Shown one piece after another: positions 29,292 to 32,856 of a stretch of 32,856 nt of DNA. Numbering within the stretch: position 1 is the stretch's first letter; the number at the start of each line of letters is the position of its first letter. The position numbers and the translations under genes are program-made. The DNA lies in contig AJWJ01000253.1 in the NCBI GenBank assembly GCA_000277445.1, positions 1-32,856 on the forward strand, read 5' to 3'. Source of the DNA: Polysphondylium violaceum (taxonomy: Eukaryota; Evosea; Eumycetozoa; Dictyosteliales; Dictyosteliaceae). The notes beneath the pieces are model-generated. The model did no database searches and was not told the origin of the DNA. It saw only the letters and a list, made by a program, of their open reading frames with translations.

Positions 29292-31779
29292 TTATTGTAA
29301 ATACAAGTTTAATTGTTGAGTACCAATCATAATAACAAATTGACCAGACTCTAAAGTAACCTTATTATCAACACCAATAAAAGAGAAATCAAATGGATTT
29401 AAAACAAATTGAACGGTAGTGGATTGATTTGGAGCTAAATCAATTTTGTTAAAAGCTCTTAACATTTTAACTTCTGGGGTGACTTGAGCGTATAAATCAC
29501 TGAGATAGAGTAAAACAGTTTCTTTACCTTGAACGGAACCGGTGTTGGTGACCTTGACAGAGAATGAAATATAAGTACCAAGGCTACCAGTATAGTTACC
29601 GCCAGTGGTTAAAGTAGCATTACAGGAGATGGCAGAGTAGCTAAAGGTGGTGTATGAAAGACCTTGACCGAATTCAAACAATGGACTAGTGACACCGTTG
29701 GCAGAGTATTTGTGGTAGTAGGGGACACCGATATCACCAGTGGCAGATGGATAGGTGAGTGGCATTCTACCAGATGGGTTAACATTACCAAAGAGAATGT
29801 CGGCGATTGGTTTACCACCTTCAGAACCTGGTAAGAAAGCCATGAGGACAGCAGAGCATTGGGCAATGAGGGCTGGATCGATAACTCTTGGTCTAGCTTC
29901 AACGAGGATGAGAACGACTGGTTTGCCAGTGGCAATAACAGAGCTGAGTAAGAGTACTTGGTTTGGATCCATAGCGAGATCAGAGATATCACCTGGGGTT
30001 TCAGCTTCTGGGAGTTCACCCAATACCATGATAACAACATCAGAGTTTTGAGCGGCAGCAACGGCGGCATCAATAGAGCTTTGGTTCAATGCAACGTCAA
30101 TTTCAGTACCAACTTGGAATTGGAGTTCAATATCGGCAGTTTCATTGAGGAGTTGTTGAATTCCACTGAGGATAGAGGTACCATATGGGAATTCAGAGTC
30201 ATCAAGAGCACCTTGCCAATGGACAGACCAACCACCATTGAGATTTCTAATATTGTTGGCAGATGGACCAGTAACAAGGATATTTTTGGTAGTGGCTGGG
30301 TTAATTGGTAAGACGTTGTTGTTGTTTTGTAAGAGAACAATAGATTCTTGAGCACATTGAGCGGCGACTTCTCTGTCTTCAATGGAACCAACAGTTTCTA
30401 AATATTGATTTGATGGGTTTGGATATGGATTGGAAAAGAGACCGAGAGCGTATTTGAGATTCAAGATTCTCTTGACAGAGACATCGAGTCTAGATTCTGG
30501 GACGAGACCATCGGCAACCATTTGAGTGAGGGTGATTGGGAAAGAGAGATCCAATGGAACCATAGACATATCAATACCGGCATCTAAAGCTTGCATAATG
30601 GCTTCGGTATTATCGGCGGCAGTGTGATGGAAGTAAACCAACTTTTCAATATCTTGCCAATCAGTGACGGCAACACCTTCAAAACCTAATTCGTCACGTA
30701 ATACTTCAGTTAAATATTTGTAACTGGCGTGCATTGGGACACCATTGACTTCACCAGAGTTGACCATAACAGTACCAGCACCAGCACCAATAGCAGCATC
30801 AAAAGATGGTAAAAAGTAACGTCTCAACATTCTCTCTGGAATCCAAGCAGAGGTTCTATCTTTACCAGATTCTGGATCAGAATAACCGAAGTAATGTTTA
30901 GCAGTGCAAACGGTGGATGGACCATTGATTGGGCCGTCAAAAGAGTTGTTACCACCTTGGAAACCTCTAACAGCAGCAGCACCCATAACAGAGGCAACGT
31001 ATGGATCTTCACCAAAAGTTTCATAAATTCTAGACCATAATGGTTGAACTCCAATACCTAAAACTGGAGCAAATACCCAAGGGATACCAACAGAGGAAGT
31101 ATCTTTAGAGGTGATAATGGCGGCTTTGGTGGCAAAATCTGGGTTAAAAGTGGCAGCAACACCAGTGTTGTGTGGGAAAAGAGTGGCCTTGTGAACATAA
31201 TTGGCACCGTGAACTGAATCTAAACCATAGATCATTGGGATACCGTTTGGACTTGATTCAACAGAAACACTTTGAATGGTTTGGATAATATTTAACCAAT
31301 CGCTAGTATTTAAATAATGAGTGTCACCCATAACTTCACCTGAAACTGGTGAATTTAAAAATGAACCAATATAGAAATTCTTGCAAACGTAAGCCAATTG
31401 AGTTTCATTAATGGTAACTGAATTTGGGTAAGTCAAGGTAGTAATATCCAACTATAAAAGTTTTATATATTAATATTTAGTATTTTAAAAAGTTGAATAA
31501 AAATAGTAAACTACATACTTGAGTCATTTGACCAATTTTTTCGGCGATTGACATTTTAGATAATAAATTATCAACAAAGGAATCTCTGACAGAGATGTAT
31601 TTGAGCATATCAGCGGTTTTTTCTTTGGGTGGATGAAGATCTTTTAAGCCATACTTAAGAGTTCTATGTTTGGAATGATGATCCTCATTGACTATATTGA
31701 TATTGGCAGAAACAGAGGAAACTAATAGGTTTACTATCACCAAAGATAGTAACCAAAAACTATAGTTTTGGATTTTCAT
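29292..31779 (-). CDS. gluA: Lysosomal/secreted beta-glucosidase, family GH3, 806 aa
   Basis: Two exons on the minus strand, 31519-31779 and 29292-31451, with a 67-nt intron (GTATGT donor, TAG acceptor) joining EKIGQMTQ to LDITTLTYPN. The start codon at 31779 opens a signal peptide (MKIQNYSFWLLSLVIVNLLV, likely cut after SSVSA); an in-frame upstream ATG at 31893 would spoil it. The GH3 (beta/alpha) barrel contains GLDSVHGANYV, AKHYFGY and the nucleophile motif VTDWQDIEKL (Asp about 351). The C-terminal GH3 domain (GELPEAETPGDISDLA, FLPGSEGGKPIADILFG) and a fibronectin-III-like end (VTNTGSVQGKETVLLYLSD) follow. Length and order agree with Dictyostelium GluA, a lysosomal beta-glucosidase whose expression changes during development. 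It hydrolyses terminal beta-glucosides. Confidence 0.92.
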
Positions 31780-32856
31780 TTTTGTATTTTTATATTTTTT
31801 TCTATACAAATAAGATATCGATATTAATAAAATGTATAGGTGAGACTGGCAGTGATGGTGATGATAATGAGGTAAAAGGAAAATATTATTCAAAACTATT
31901 TATATATAACTAAATATACAAATATAAAACTGAATAATTGATGGATTATTTATAAAATAAACAACTTTTGATTGCTATTTATATTGGTGTGAAAACGAGT
32001 GAAAAGGAGTAAAGTAAAATAAAAAAGACAAAAATAAAAATAAATTAAAGAAAATCCTTCCAAATTTAGAAAGTGGGGCAAAAGGGTTGATATTGGTTGG
32101 TGTATCAAAGATATATTTATCTCATAAAAACTAGAGTCACCAATCAAAGAATATCAATTCATTCTTTTTGAATTTGAAATCTTTTTTTTCATCCCCCATC
32201 TCACCCCCCATTCCCCTCCCTAATAGTCATTTAACCCAAAAGTGAATTTGAAAACTCGGGTTATGTATTCACCCACACCACCCACACATGCTTATTCATA
32301 CAACACACACAAAGTTATTTTTATAAATATAAACTCCAAAGAAATTGGATTGTAGATCGCCAGTAAAAATAAATTGTCGTTTATAAATATTTAGCTATAA
32401 ATTCTTAATCAAAAAAAAAGGAAATGAGGGGTAGGAAAAAGGGGTGCACAAAGTGAGTGTGGGTGCAATAGTAATCAGACGAAATACTAATGGCAATGGG
32501 GTGAGTTGCGTATACAATACAAATATAGAATTATGCATTCTTTTTAATTGTAAAACTCCAATCTTTTTTATAAATCTATTTAAACACCTAAAAATTGTGT
32601 CATACACATAGATATATATACATATATAACCCCGTTATTTTTTTAATCCACACCAGAGAATGAATGTTTTGTTTGATGTAGGGCACAATGAGAGATGGTG
32701 AACAAACAATATATCTCATTTTAGTAATACACACAAATTTAATTATTTAATTAAATATGAATAACTACACATGCTAGAAATAAATATCAGTTGTTGCGCA
32801 TCCCATTCGGGAAACAAAAAATCACAACAAAAAAAAAAAAAAAAAAAAAAAAAAAA
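31780..32856. other. Upstream region of the beta-glucosidase gene and window end
   Basis: About 1.1 kb with no credible gene. It should hold the promoter of the minus-strand beta-glucosidase gene. Frames at 31950-32147 and 32395-32607 (minus) lack family features. Simple A-, T- and CA-rich runs are common (32263-32312). Near the end, 32802-32813 matches the 3' part of the tRNA-Glu on the minus strand. The window finishes in an uninterrupted run of 28 A (32829-32856). Confidence 0.5.
32829..32856. repeat. Poly-A run at window end
   Basis: Twenty-eight consecutive A residues reach the last base. Such runs often end contigs in AT-rich genomes, so the true length is unknown. Confidence 0.9.

Noticed and set aside
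31780-31893. In-frame upstream start for the beta-glucosidase (MNNIFLLPHYHHHHCQ...)
   Set aside because: It would place about 38 His- and Lys-containing residues before a classic signal peptide that begins at 31779; the inner ATG is more plausible.

Overview
This window looks like nuclear DNA from a dictyostelid social amoeba. The evidence is: very AT-rich intergenic DNA full of poly-T and poly-A runs; short introns (mostly 45-90 nt) with GTAAGT or GTATGT donors; proteins carrying Gln, Asn and Ser homopolymers; tiny Ser-rich genes resembling the Dictyostelium hssA/2C/7E family; and gene types typical of the group (MORN-kinase, RCC1/RasGEF, ABCA half transporters, lysosomal beta-glucosidase). 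The species cannot be fixed from the sequence alone. Coding DNA is less AT-biased than I would expect of D. discoideum, so another dictyostelid is more likely.

Layout. 1-2.5 kb: a tRNA-Glu(UUC), an inverted-repeat mobile element of about 760 bp close behind it, two short orphan exon-like stretches, and a small spliced hssA-like gene. 2.6-7.7 kb (minus): a six-exon MORN-repeat protein kinase of the tyrosine-kinase-like class. 7.7-8.8 kb: a divergent promoter region with CA-rich leaders on both sides. 8.8-12.5 kb (plus): a large regulator joining RCC1 repeats, a Dbl-type RhoGEF domain and a RasGEF_N/RasGEF module. 12.7-13.4 kb: a TMA16 homologue. 13.4-14.2 kb: a non-coding segment rich in perfect hairpins. 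14.2-20.1 kb: two ABCA half transporters arranged head to head. 20.3-22.9 kb: a six-exon protein that joins a Pol II CTD-interacting domain to an F-box, leucine-rich and ankyrin segments. 23.8-24.2 kb: ribosomal protein eL28. 24.8-26.9 kb: a U-box ubiquitin ligase of the RNF37/UBOX5 type. 27.0 kb: a second copy of the tRNA-Glu. 27.6-28.9 kb: two more small hssA-like genes on the minus strand with a structured non-coding patch between them. 29.3-31.8 kb (minus): a secreted or lysosomal family GH3 beta-glucosidase. The window ends in a 28-A run.

The genes do not form one pathway. They are ordinary eukaryotic neighbours with several informative pairings: the divergent kinase/GEF pair, the divergent ABCA pair, and two predicted ubiquitin-ligase components (CID-F-box and RNF37) either side of eL28. 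The observations most worth following are the CID-F-box-ankyrin fusion (a possible way to bring an SCF ligase to transcribing RNA polymerase II), the three-class GEF fusion, the two tRNA-Glu genes that share a 15-nt motif just past the terminator, and the two unexplained structured non-coding segments at 13.4-14.15 kb and 28.3-28.43 kb.
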